From the NCBI GenBank assembly GCA_034440575.1, contig JAOTOL010001637.1, forward strand, positions 2,473,501 to 2,537,500: a DNA stretch of 64,000 nucleotides, given 5' to 3'. Positions 22,531 to 32,937 of this stretch are shown here, piece by piece. Position 1 is the stretch's first letter. Every line of letters begins with the position of its first letter. The position numbers were made by a program, and so were the translations under genes. The notes below the pieces were generated by a model. It was not told where the DNA came from and did not search any database. It was given only the letters and a program-made list of their open reading frames with translations. This stretch comes from Imbricaverruca yamaguchii. Its lineage: Eukaryota; Arthropoda; Thecostraca; Neoverrucidae.

Positions 22531-23259
22531 TGCTAGGCTACTAAACCTATATTAATCACGACCTAGACGACCATAATTTTTGTCCTGAGGTAAATGAATT
22601 ATTGATGCAATTATAACACATGGACACAACTATACATACATGGACCTGAAGCACTCATGTCCCAAAATGTAGTTACCATTTGAAAATAAAAACATCAAAT
22701 TAATTCAAACCACATTAGAAAACAACAAAATATATCTCACAATATCAGCTACTTTGCACCTATGTATCAAAACATATTTAGATAGGTCTCGATATACATA
22801 TCTTATAATTACTGTACTTTGATGCCTAAATAGCAACCTCGGTACCACATTCATAAACATTGCATCATAAAAATAAATTTCAAGAAATCAGAAGTTACCA
22901 GCAAATTACAGATGTACCACTTTTTCAAGGTATCATTCAAACATAATAATTTTAGTCTTAAAAAAAAACAGGTGAAGCTAGGTTATGTTGGTGTTTTTAA
23001 CTTTACAATTGTTCTGGTGGTGGTGGTGGATTGGAGTTTAGGGGCGCGTCGACATCTAGGGTCATTTTGCGCCCATAACTGGAATGCAATCAATCTACGG
23101 TGATGCTATCATAGCTCACTATCCATCTTCACGGATGGGGGTATATCACGTCAAGGCGAGCTTGTCGAATGAACATAAAAATATTCCCAGACGCAACGGC
23201 CTCAGAGTCGTTCCATATAAGCATACGTAAAGAAGAGTCGGTGTTCAACCGTCCTAAAA

Positions 23260-23687
23260 TCTAGCGTCGTAGAGGTTCTAGCAGTGTACAGCCAACTAAA
23301 ACATGGTACACGGTAAGTGGGTTAGAACAGCGCGGACATACGGGACGGTCATTACCGGTCAACATATAACTGTGTTGCAAAGGTATGGCCTATTCTCAAT
23401 CGACAGAGTATTACTTCTTCCCGACATTTGGTTCGGTGAGAGGATAGCCATTTTCCTAGTGTCGGTTTTAAAACCTTGAGCTTACTACACTTCGAATTCC
23501 AGGATCGTTGCCATTCTGAATGTATACTTGACAATATGGTAGGGTATATATCTCTTGGAGGGAGCCGTAGATGGACCACACGGCCATTGCTAATGGCGTG
23601 CTTGGCGGTTATGTCAGCAGCTTCGTTTCCGGCGAGTCCAACATGGCTGGATGGTTCCGATTTTGAGCAAAATTGCATGCGTATCAC
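23260..23687 (-). pseudogene. I-type LINE: RNase H C-terminal part and zinc knuckle
   Basis: The minus-strand frame contains SSHVGLAGNEAADITAKHAI, matching the last RNase H motif (His...Gly-Asn-Glu-x-Ala-Asp). It continues to EEVILCRLRIGHTFATQLYV, then after a one-frame change MLTGNDRPVCPRCSNPLTVYH, a C-x2-C...H...C knuckle typical of I-group LINE ORF2 ends. The N-terminal half of the RNase H domain is missing, so a deletion lies between this and the reverse transcriptase upstream on the same strand. Not functional. Confidence 0.8.
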
Positions 23688-24445
23688 GCGCCCAATAACT
23701 TACGGCGTAGTGCAAGAGGTGGCTCGTCTACCTCTACCACTACACTAGCAGCCGGTGAGGTGCGAAAGGCTCCAGTAGCGATGCGAAGAGCTACACCGTG
23801 GATCACATCAAGGCGACGCTTGGATGTGGCACACGCTCCGTCATAAATAAAACCATAGTCAACTTTAGAACGCACGAGCGATCGATACATAAGAAGCAAG
23901 ATAGAGCTATCTGCTCCATACGAACATCTAGAGACTGTACGCATTACCTGTAGTCGCTTTGCACATTTATGTGCAAGATCGTTGATATGGGTGGTGTGTG
24001 TCAGTCGGCGATCCATCCACACACCCAGAAACTTGGCAGCTGGTTTGAATGGTATATGGCGTCCATTGAGCATAATCACGGGGTCAGTACAAGAGCGTTT
24101 GCGACAGAAGTGGACAGCGGTGGTTTTCGACGTAGACATTACGAAACCGGTTTTGTTGCACCAATCCTGCACCTTCCAAACAGCCATCTGGAGTTGTCTC
24201 TCAACCGTATGCACAGAGCGTGAAGAGGACCATATGGCGAAATCGTCCACGAAAAGCGCTCTCCCTACGGAAGTTGGCAGCGATGTACCCACGTCATTAA
24301 TTGAAATAGCAAACAATGCAACGCTCAGTACGCTCCCCTGCGGAACTCCGTTAGCTTGTGAAAAGGTGCCGGATAGGGAATTTCCTATTCTAACGCACGA
24401 GCAATGACCATGTTGATCATATATCAGTAATTTGCATTCTAGCAT
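23684..24445 (-). pseudogene. I-type LINE: reverse transcriptase, truncated
   Basis: A 253-codon frame begins inside the polymerase domain. NGVPQGSVLSVALFAISIND and LFVDDFAIW (catalytic aspartates near 24243-24254) mark the palm. DWCNKTGFVMSTSKT and KFLGVWMDRRLTH mark the thumb side, and DEPPLALRRKLL ends the recognisable part. The N-terminal polymerase fingers and the endonuclease are missing (5' truncation at about 24445). With the downstream RNase H remnant this points to the I group. The RT core here is intact over its length; the element as a whole is dead. Confidence 0.85.
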
Positions 24446-24480
24446 GGAAGGTTAGGCCAGGTTAGATTAGGTCATCCTAC

Positions 24481-25757
24481 ATTTTTTCTTCATTTTGAAC
24501 ATTACTTCTTATGGTATAGTACCAACTCCATACCCATATTGAATGGATGTAAATCTGGTTGGAAAGATGTTCTGAGTGGAGTGCCACAGGGCTCTGTTCT
24601 AGGGCCCCTCCTCTGTATCATCTTTGTGAACAACATTGAAGTAGGGCTGAGGAATAGAGTGTTCAAATTTGCTGATGACATCAAGCTGGTAGGAGTGGCT
24701 AACAGCAGAGATCAATCTAGTAATATTCAACTAGATTTGGACGACCTAAAAGAGTGGGCTGATCAATGGCAGATGACTTTCAACTATGATAAGTGTAAGG
24801 TTATGCATATAGGGTCTGCAGGCGAGACATTCAGTTATAAAATGGGAGGGAGGGAACTGGATGTTATTGAAGAGGAAAGGGACTTAGGTGTGTTGGTCTC
24901 AAAAGACCTTAAAGCAGAAAAACAATGTATCTCAGCTAGAAATAGGGCACTCAGAATGCTGGGACTCATTAATAGAAGTGTGAAATATAAGAGCAGGGAA
25001 GTCATGAAAAAGCTGTACTTAGCATATGTGCGGCCCCACTTGGAGTACTCTGTACAAGCATGGAGCCCCTACCTAGAAAAGGATATAGATATGTTAGAAA
25101 GAGTCCAGCGCAAAACCACTAGACTCGTCAGTGGATTAAGTAACTTAGAATATGGAGAAAGGCTTAATGCATTAGATATGTACTCACTCAAGTATAGGAG
25201 ATTAAGGGGAGACATGATTGAAATGTACAAAATTGTTAGAGGGCTAGATCAGGTCAATTTGAATGATGCTCTGCAGTTTAGAGTATCCCATAGGGGTCAT
25301 CAATTCAGGTTAGACAAAATGAGGTGCAGGACAGTTAAACGACAACAGGTCTTCAGTCAAAGGGTTGTTGACCAATGGAATAGGCTGCCTGCTGATGCAG
25401 TGGGGAGTCCCTCATTGAATGTCTTTAAAAGTAGGGTGGATAAATTTTTTAGACAGGAAAATGTTGTTTTTGAATTCTAACTTGTGATGCATGGGATATT
25501 GAGTATTTTCACTAGCTATATAGGGTATAACATTATGCTAGTATTATGTTGTACTATATGGGGTGTACCTAGCAGTGGATTTGGCAACTTCCTTTGCGAT
25601 GTCATACTGATGAGATTGGCTGTGGTGGCACAGGTGGAGGGATTGCATGGGTTTGGAATTGATAGGTGTGAACATGTACTTTCTAATATCTTCTAGACAG
25701 GCTTGACCCAGATGGGCCCTTGTGGCCCTTATTAAGCCTTAACACTTTATGACTTAC
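24481..25757 (+). mobile_element. CR1-like LINE (family Z), 5'-truncated copy
   Basis: The copy runs from inside the reverse transcriptase to a 3' end AACACTTTATGACTT, with a short 3' untranslated region (25481-25757). Its left edge is uncertain. The 5' truncation is typical for LINE insertions. Confidence 0.8.
24539..25480 (+). CDS. LINE reverse transcriptase, C-terminal 313 residues, uninterrupted
   Basis: The frame opens with VLSGVPQGSVLGPLL, then FKFADDIKLVG holding the catalytic FADD (24668-24679). It continues through WQMTFNYDKCKVMHIG, EEERDLGVLVSKDLK, YVRPHLEYSVQAWSP, RVQRKTTRLV and VVDQWNRLPADAV to a natural stop. This is the CR1/jockey-type polymerase second half and thumb, free of stops over 313 codons, so this copy is among the least decayed in the window. 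The true ORF would start far upstream; the listed start is only the edge of the open frame. Confidence 0.85.
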   Translation: MNGCKSGWKDVLSGVPQGSVLGPLLCIIFVNNIEVGLRNRVFKFADDIKLVGVANSRDQSSNIQLDLDDLKEWADQWQMTFNYDKCKVMHIGSAGETFSYKMGGRELDVIEEERDLGVLVSKDLKAEKQCISARNRALRMLGLINRSVKYKSREVMKKLYLAYVRPHLEYSVQAWSPYLEKDIDMLERVQRKTTRLVSGLSNLEYGERLNALDMYSLKYRRLRGDMIEMYKIVRGLDQVNLNDALQFRVSHRGHQFRLDKMRCRTVKRQQVFSQRVVDQWNRLPADAVGSPSLNVFKSRVDKFFRQENVVFEF

Positions 25758-26115
25758 CCCTTTTGGGCAATATTTTGCATCTGAACTGAAAAGTATGCAT
25801 TTGCAGAGGAAATGTGTGGTTCCTTCATATTACACACACTTATAAACTAGCATGGTAATAAGAAATTTGAGAAAAAAAAAAAAATTCCTTAAACTGCAAA
25901 TATGCATTTGTTCCAGTGAACTCAGTGTTAAATTATTCCTAAAATAGGGTGCAATATACCACTTTCTGAACACTCAATCAACATCCTCTCCAGGGAAGTA
26001 TCAACATCCTGCTACTTGACACAAAAGTACTCCTCTGTGGAAAACTGCTTGCATGGGTCCAGAAGTTCAAATATCTGGGGCACAAAATTGAATGCAACAT
26101 GAGTGATTGTGTAGA

Positions 26116-26845
26116 TATAAAGACATAAAGACATAAAAGATTAGTGCAACTATGAGCCACAATGGCCATTCTTGGTTGCACTCTGTACACTGAACCAGTT
26201 GCACACCAAATCTGTCAATCAGCCCTCCCTGTAATACTGAAAAGCAAGCCCTGTATTCCTATAATGATTGTCTGCCATTTTTAAAGATGTTCAATGTGCT
26301 GCTACTGACAATGTTTTCTGGCAGCTGGTTCCAATGTTCTACTACCCTGTTGGTAAAGAAAGTCTGCCTTAACCTTGTTCTGCTGTGGTTAACTTTAATT
26401 TTGAATTTATGACCTCTAATTGCATCATTTCTGTTAAATTCAAACACTTCCCCAAGATATCCCCTCTCCAGACCATGGACAAATTTAAAGACCTCGATGA
26501 GATCTTCTCTCAGCCTTTTATATCTAAGTGAAAACATATTCAATTTCTTTAATCTTTCATCATATACCAGGTTGCTTATACCATTAACCATTTTTGTAAC
26601 CCTCTTTTATACTCTCTCTAAAAGCCAACAATCTTTTTCATAGCTAGGAGACCAAGCTTGGATGCAGTATTCCAAATGTGGCCTGACATATGCACAGTAA
26701 AGCTTCCTGAAGACTTCCTCACTCCTGTATGATACATTCCTATTTATTGCCCCAAGCATTCTCAGTGCTTTCTTCCTGGCTTCCTTGATCTGTTCTGATG
26801 CCCAAATTTTGTGTTTAGAATAATACCTAAATCCTTCTTTGCAGA
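26116..26845 (-). mobile_element. LINE family X, 3' fragment (copy i)
   Basis: The minus-strand protein fragments are YRSEEVFRKLYCAYVRPHLE, YCIQAWSP, NGISNLVYDERLKKLNMFSL and VVEHWNQLPENIVSSSTLNI. The 3' end is TTATGTCTTTATGTC. This is the thumb and C-terminus of a CR1-like reverse transcriptase with its short 3' untranslated region. One frame break lies at about 26595. The equivalent in block B copy 2 is 50563-51480. Confidence 0.9.
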
Positions 26846-26939
26846 GATATGCAGAGGACCAGACATGCAGAGGACCAGACATGCATTGTATTACCAGGTA
26901 AACATGCTCTGTGCTGCTAGGATGTGCAGACAAGCTCAT

Positions 26940-28970
26940 GCTACTTAGACTGTTTAAGATATAGTGTCCCCTCTATGTATGTGAATTGTGGAACACTGTG
27001 GATGTGAAACGAGTTTCCGCTAAGTCTGTATAGCCCATCACTCCTGCTTGAAAAGGCTAGTCAAGGTTCCTAGGTACTCTCGCAATCATGAAGTGTGTTG
27101 AAAGCAGGGTGGGAATTAAGGCTCTTCTTTAGTGATTTCATCTCTTAAAACATTTTTTGCACTCCATGTTCATACTGGATAGAATGGACTCCACATGTAC
27201 TCTGACACAAACATGCAGAAGGAAGAAAAATGTCACTACAAAAGAATACAAGATTAAAGAAAACATCCACCAAACATGGTATTCTACTTACAATTACCAA
27301 ATAAACTAGCCACTTTTGTACCATCAAGCACACAGATAACATCCAAACACACACTGCATCAAACTACAATCAACAGAAATACCAACATGTCAAACCTTGC
27401 ACATGCTCACTGAACAGTGCCCTCCAGACTACAAATTTGGTGATGTGTCTCAGAAACCTGCATCTGAACCACATTGTAGTGGGAAAAGTTGTTGACTGAT
27501 CCTTTGCTTTGCATTCAGCTATCACATCCAACTGGCATGTGCTGTACTGGTGCAGTAGTGGTATTGGGTCTGTATCACATAGGCTGCATATGTAGGTAGG
27601 TGTGTGCTCTGAGCTGAGGGTGGAGTGTGAAGGATTTGTTTGCTTTTCATTTAGCTAGCCTTGCACTGGACCAACAGTGAAAGGAAAGCACATTGCTCCT
27701 GTGAGATATAAGAGGTGAAGCTGAGCTGATCATCACAACTCCCTGTCTTGTGGTGCCATCCATCACCCACTTCTTTGTTTCTGCATGCTGATGTGACCAA
27801 AAATGACAATGTGCATTACTTATGCATATTACATAGTTAAGTCTACTGACTAGGTACATATTATTTTCCTTCAGTTACTGGTAAATAGATTCCATGCATG
27901 AAAAAATATTATGTACATCAGAACATAGTTGTAAATGTACTGAGGAAATCTGTTTGCACTCTGACCCAAACCCAAAAAGTAGGTTTCCGAATCTGGTTGA
28001 GTTTGGATTTTGGAATGCTGCTGTGCCACACGCTGGTGGCAAGTAGACATCTTTTATTTGTGCATAGCCTCATGGGCAGCAGCAATGCCATTATAAAAAC
28101 ACTATGTAAGAGTGAGGTAGATTGGTTGGGCATTATTGCACAAAATCATGCTCAAATTAGGTACGAATATGAACTTGTATCTATGGATTTATTGGTGGCC
28201 AGGAAAGCTGACATCAAACACACATTTAGGTCACAGCTGGAACAAATTGTACTGGAAAGAGCTGATCAGACTTATGTGCATGACCCATGGTAGAAGTGAG
28301 CAGGTGTGGCACAGTGGTTGCTGTCTCAGTTTGGTTGTGTTGCTAGTCTGTATGCATGAAGGCATTGTGTGTTGTATGGTAGCCCAGATATGTACTGAAA
28401 GGTGCAAAATAAAGGTCATCATTATTATTATTATTATTATTGCTAGCCCATACACAAAGAATAGGTAGAGCTGTGTGATCAGGCCTTAATATCTGGATTG
28501 TAAACATGTCCATCACTTATGAATATCACCATATTTTTGTTATTTATGCACTGAACATAATGTGGGAGATATTCAAAGGCATCAGCCTCAAATAAGGTGC
28601 CCAGTAAACAGAACATGTTCAGATGCCTACCTTTTCCCTAACCAATGTAAGCAGGTAGGTGGGCATCTATATCTTTTTGGCCTTGTGAAATACCAGTCAG
28701 GTCTGTGATACATTTACACTCCAGTTTGACGCAGGTCACAACCTACCTACCTACTTACTTGAATTTAGGAACCTATTTACACCACCCTACACCCTACAGT
28801 GTAGAGGGCCCACACCCTACCTATTTAAGCTTGTTGATCTTTGCCACAAATACATTGATAAATACCTACTCAACGTACACTTCCACGTGTCCGATTACCA
28901 ACGGCTTTTCCTTTTGCAAAAAGTCAACAGGAATTGTGGTGATTTCTTAGCTCACAACAAATGGCAACAA
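26940..28970. other. Block B interior; no gene recognised
   Basis: No protein family, SINE or LINE was recognised. A pure ATT trinucleotide repeat lies at 28416-28441. Short frames conserved in both block copies (for example at 27898-28293) are broken in copy 2 by stops and a 21-bp triplication, so they do not look constrained. Confidence 0.4.
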
Positions 28971-29253
28971 TTTTGAAGCCGTTTGTTATTGTTTATGTGC
29001 TGCCGTCTGCCGGCACGCATGTAAGCTCGGGTGCCGCTGAGCGTTTACGGTGTCATCTAGCGGTCGAATGCAGAACTATTTTTGGAACTTATGAAACCGG
29101 GTACTTATGACTTTGGGTACTTGTGAATTCACCCTGTCTGGAGTATTTTGGAAGTTATCTGGCAACTTTTGGAACTTATGAAACCAAATCTGGTATATTT
29201 TGGAACTTATGACTCTTGGTACTTGTGACACTTGGTACTTATGAAGGCCCCCA
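28971..29253 (-). repeat. CAAGTACC / ATAAGTTCC repeat, copy 2, at the right end of block B
   Basis: Read on the plus strand: TTTGGAACTTATGAAACC, GGGTACTTATGACTTTGGG and TACTTGTGA motifs repeated about eight times, ending CTTATGAAGG. Its diverged inverse is at 10617-10835, and the block B copy 2 equivalent is about 53695-53983. Likely the end of an unclassified transposable element. Confidence 0.75.
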
Positions 29254-29282
29254 TCTATTCGACCTAAAGGTATCTTGATTAT

Positions 29283-29486
29283 ATGGCCATGGACAGCGCC
29301 GTCGATTGGATGAGCTCTGGTATGCGGCGGCGGGCTTCAATCGCTGTTCGAAATAAAAGAAAGGTCGCCAACACTGAGTTTCAAGGTGTATTACCTACTT
29401 TGAAGAGGGATCAAGATCCATATGAAATAAACCTTCACGGATCCTGTGGTGTTGTTTCTGTGGATCTACTTGGGTTGTATGCAGTG
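29283..29486 (+). CDS. Candidate first coding exon, unknown protein
   Basis: The frame starts ATGGCCATGGACAGCGCC-like (ATG at 29283 with a second ATG two codons on) and gives about 68 codons, ending at the donor GCAGTG|GTAAGC (29487). The peptide starts MAMDSAVDWMSSGMRRRASI, is basic, and contains KRKVANTEFQGVLPTLKRD. No domain was recognised. It sits immediately after the end of block B copy 1 and has no counterpart after copy 2. A promoter was not identified. It may equally be a chance open frame. Confidence 0.35.
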
Positions 29487-29489
29487 GTA

Positions 29490-30070
29490 AGCTATCGGTG
29501 TTCAATTTGTTTTGTGATTTGTTCACAGTTCAGTAGGTTAAACATTTGACATCAGTATTTTTAATTCTGTGCAAGGTGTGGAACAGGTGTCACAATGTTC
29601 AAATTTTCAATGAAAATAACATTAATGGAATTAAAATAACATTAAATTGTTGTCAAGCCTGTATATTTGCAGTTTATGGCAACTTCTGTAAATATAATTA
29701 TCAAAGTAAATGATCATAATCTTCACTCCACAAATATAGCCCATCATGTATAATTATTCATGCCTGGAGAGTCACGTATGTTACAAAGAAGAAATTCAAC
29801 ACTTGGCTTTAAAGTTGGCTTAAAAGTAATCATTAGCAGATAAGATGAGTGGTTGCATGATCTTAATCACATCAAATAGCATCACATTAAAGAAATCACA
29901 ATCAGCATTTACCTTCAGCATCATATTTACAGTTACTTCTGATTTCCTGGAATTTGTTTTTCTGATAAAATGTTTACAAATTGAGTGAACATGATGTGAC
30001 AACTTCTTCTCCAAATATATGCTTATCATTTTGGGGGGAAAGTGTCACCTAAAAAGGTGTTTCAAGTTTG
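29490..30070. other. No gene recognised; possible intron
   Basis: AT-rich sequence with no recognised repeat or protein motif. If 29283-29486 is an exon, this is its intron. Confidence 0.35.
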
Positions 30071-30074
30071 GTAA

Positions 30075-30305
30075 TGCAAAGACATAAAGACAAAAGATTA
30101 GTGCAACTATGAGCCACAAGGGCCCTTCCTGGTTGCACTCTGTACACTCAACCAGTTGCCCACCAAATCTGTCGGTCAGCCCTTCCTGTAATACTGAAAA
30201 GCAAGCCCTCTATTCTTATAATGATTGTCTATGCTGTTTTTAAAGATGTTCAATGTGCTGCTGCTTACAATGGTTTCTGGCAGCTGGTTCCAGTGTTCCA
30301 GTGTG
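30075..30305 (-). mobile_element. LINE family X, 3' end fragment (copy ii)
   Basis: On the plus strand it reads GACATAAAGACAAAAGATTA, then the complement of the family X 3' untranslated region and the last coding codons (complement of ENIVSSSTLNIFKN). It stops abruptly at 30305, where copy iii starts on the other strand. Confidence 0.85.
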
Positions 30306-30583
30306 CTTGGTGTTTATGTTTAAGATAGAGTTTAATTGGTTCTAAGTTGGTGGTATTCATAAGTGCTGTGTGACTTCATTTTTCTGTCGAGACATATGTG
30401 ATATCAAAAGGGTTATTCATATAGTTGTGTACTCGTCTAGAAGAGAATTGGATTAGACATTTAATTAAAAAAAAAAAACAAAAAAACAAAAGACAAACAG
30501 TTGTTTAATAGTTTCTGCTTGGTGTGTTGGTATTCTTGAGGTACTTAGATAATTCACTGACAGTATAGGAGAGGGTATTCTGT

Positions 30584-31270
30584 AATGGTTGGAGGGACAG
30601 GAGGTGCATCACCAGGCCTGGTGCCAAGGTGAAGGACCTGGTACCAGTGGTGGCACAGGTCACCAGTGATCACCAGTTTAGTACAGTTATAGTGCACATA
30701 GGGGGAAATAGCATGGGTCCTGCTAGGAGTGAGGAGCTTCTGTGGGACTACAGGGCCCTTCTGGCCACCTTGAAGGGTAACAATAGCATCATTGTAACAG
30801 CAATTTTGCCTAGGGCTAGAGCCTCCCCTAAGTGGAGATCTAGGGCACTGGCAGCCAATGCCAGGGTAGGTAAGCTCTGCCATGAGTTAGGTTTCACCTT
30901 TGTAGACAAGTGGTGCAGGTTTTATGCATTGTGGGACCTCTATCAGAGGGATGGCCTGCACTTCTCTGAGAAGGGGGTCCATGTGTTAGGCAAAGTGTAT
31001 GAGCATTTCCCTTCAGGGAAACTAGGAAATGGGGTGGGGAGGGATGAAATTGCATTGCCAACTCAGGAATATTCCAATAGTGTCGGCCAAGGCAATAGAA
31101 CCTCAAAGTCAGCAAATAGGGACAGCAGTAGTTCAAAAGCCAAAGGTGGTTATGGAGCATTTGTTAAGTGTGTGATGTTTAATGCTCAGAGTATCCAATC
31201 CAAATTTGATGAGTTCAAGTGTTATGATGCTGAGGAGGAACCAGATTTTGTTTGCATTATGGAGGCATGA
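30584..31270 (+). pseudogene. LINE X ORF1 esterase (SGNH type), C-terminal part, running into the endonuclease start
   Basis: It reads RRCITRPGAKVKDLVPVV, VIVHIGGNSMGPARSEELL (block with the conserved Gly-x-Asn), AILPRARASPKWRSRALA and RDGLHFSEKGVHVLG, the Asp-x-x-His block of SGNH/GDSL hydrolases. The GDSH nucleophile block is present in copy v but deleted here. SGNH esterase domains are established in ORF1 of CR1 LINEs. The frame then passes into VMFNAQSIQSKFDEF, the start of the endonuclease, and stops after FVCIMEA at 31268. Confidence 0.8.
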
Positions 31271-31911
31271 GTCAATGAAGGGTATTTTGGAGATAACCTG
31301 CAGGGATACAATGGAACTATGAGACTCAGGACTATGAGATCCAGGGATACAATATGTTTTTTGTGCAATAGGGGTCCAGCAATGAAAGGGGGTTGTGAAA
31401 TGCTCTATATGAATAGCTTATTCAGTTCTCAAAAAGTAGCAGGTGGGATAAAAAATGTGTCTGTGGCTTGATGTCATGTGGAAAAGGCAACAGCAATACT
31501 CTGAGGATAGGCCCTTTCTACCAATCAGGAACCCTGCCACATTCTCAACAACTGGAGCTTGACAAGGTTATTTGTGGGGAAATCAGTAGAAACTTTAAGA
31601 GGAAGTGCTTTATTCTTGGTGACTTTAATCTAAAAGGTTATGAAAATGCTGGTGTTGGCTCCCCATTATGCAAAATGTTTAGGAAATGCCTTGAAGAGGA
31701 TCTGTTCTTACACCAGTTTGTATCAGAACCTACCAGGCATGGCTCATTCTTGGACCTTGCATTCTTGGATTCAAGTGAATTGGTTCAAGACTTGACTGTA
31801 GGAGAAACTCTGGGAAGAAGTGACCATAACATAGTTAGATTCAAGGCACATGTATGGGAAATTATCAAGGATAATTTGGTAAAGGTTCCAAATTTCAACA
31901 GAGCAGACTGA
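31271..31911 (+). pseudogene. LINE X apurinic-type endonuclease
   Basis: After a stop at 31268 the endonuclease continues in broken frames. From 31468 an open frame carries KRKCFILGDFNLKGYENAG (metal-binding GDFN, 31618-31629), then FVSEPTRHGSFLDLAFLD and GETLGRSDHNIVRF (catalytic SDH, 31819-31830). These are the signature blocks of the EEP endonuclease of CR1/jockey LINEs, which nicks the target DNA for insertion. Confidence 0.85.
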
Positions 31912-32838
31912 CTGCATGAGAGTGGCTTTAAGTGCCATCAGATGGGAAAAAGAATTCTCCAATTTAAATGCCTGTGAAATGTGGGAAAAGTTCAAATCTT
32001 ACTTGAAGGAAATTCAGATTAGACATGTCCCCCAAAAGCAAAGATGCAAAAGAAGGGTAGGAAAGCCAGAATGGCTTACACCAGACTTGATAAAAGCAAT
32101 TAAGGCTAAAAACTGCATTTAGAGTCTTTAAAGAAGCTTCAAATGTTCAAATTCAAAAGCTTTAAAAAAAAAAGCTTCAAATTCTAAAGGCATCGAAAAG
32201 CTAGAGACACTGTGAAGCAAAAAACCAGAGCAGCAATGCGAGCAAAAGAACTGGATTTAGCTAGAAACTGTAATTGGGACAGTACAAAGTTCTTTATGTT
32301 CTACAAGCTCAGTAAAGTTTCTAGCACAAGTGGTCCACTGGAAGTAAACAGGACTACATTGAGTGAGGGTAGTGAGATGGTTGAGGAGCTGAGCAAGCAG
32401 TTTAAATCAGTGTTTACATTGGAAGATATGACTAATCTGCTGACCGTACACCATAGTTCAGTGATATGTGATCTGATAAATGATGTTGATTTCATTGATA
32501 GTGATGTTGTTTACCATCATATCAGGAAAATAAAGCCAAACAAGGCAGCAGGACCTGATGAAATGTATGCTAGGGTATCGCGGGAAGCTGAAAAGGAACT
32601 GGCATTTCCACTTAGTATAATATTTTGTAGATCAGTTTCACAAAATGAAATTCCAACAGATTCGAAAAGGGCAAATGTAGTTCCTATTTTGAAGAAAGGA
32701 GAAAGAGGGAAAGTAGAACACTGGAACCAGCTGCCAGAAAACATTGTCAGTAGCAGCACATTGAACATCTTTAAAAACAGCATAGACAATCATTATAAGA
32801 ATAGAGGGCTTGCTTTTCAGTATTACAGCAAGAGCTGA
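31912..32838 (+). pseudogene. LINE X reverse transcriptase with its core deleted; N-terminus fused in frame to the C-terminus
   Basis: The linker (RVGKPEWLTPDLIKAIKAKN) and RT N-terminus (RKIKPNKAAGPDEMYARV, PLSIIFCRSVSQNEIP, NVVPILKKGERGK) run directly into VEHWNQLPENIVSSSTLNIF, which is the far C-terminus. The domain from NYRPVSL through the catalytic FADD to the thumb is absent, yet the frame stays open. The junction falls in AAAGTAGAACA, where both partners share a few bases. Confidence 0.88.
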
Positions 32839-32937
32839 TTGACAGATTTGGTGGGCAGATTTGGTTCAGTGTACAGAGTGCAACCAAGAAGAGCCCTTGT
32901 GGCTCATAGTTGCACTAATTTGTTATGTCTTTATGTC

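Larger units (their letters stand above)
16570..23068 (+). repeat. Duplicated block A, copy 1 (~6.5 kb)
   Basis: It matches 43021-49296 in the same orientation, base for base apart from scattered substitutions (about one per 50-100 bases by eye) and a few indels. It starts at GACGTCCTGG right after the TA tract and ends in CTAGGGTCATTTT. It holds 133-bp satellite units, a CR1-like tail, internal direct repeats, an inverted repeat and a 16-bp minisatellite. Differences: copy 1 has an extra SINE (19441-19607) and a longer TA tract; copy 2 has about 36 extra bases near 45200. No convincing host gene is present. Confidence 0.95.
26024..29253 (+). repeat. Duplicated block B, copy 1 (~3.2 kb)
   Basis: It matches 50471-53983 in the same orientation at roughly 97 percent by eye. 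It begins in AAGTACTCCTCTGTGGAAAA (a fragment of a YADD-type reverse transcriptase) and ends in the CAAGTACC/ATAAGTTCC repeat at CTTATGAAGG. It contains a reversed LINE X 3' end, then about 2.1 kb without recognised coding sequence. Copy 2 has extra insertions (a SINE, a 55-bp SINE tail, two tandem expansions). Confidence 0.9.
30306..32937 (+). mobile_element. LINE family X (copy iii), internally deleted
   Basis: The order is 5' untranslated region (30306-30580), C-terminal part of ORF1, endonuclease, N-terminal reverse transcriptase, C-terminal tail and 3' end TTATGTCTTTATGTC. Comparison with copy v (39036-42060, opposite strand) shows two deletions: about 0.55 kb of ORF1 N-terminus, and the whole polymerase core. 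The element ends exactly where copy iv begins. Confidence 0.88.
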
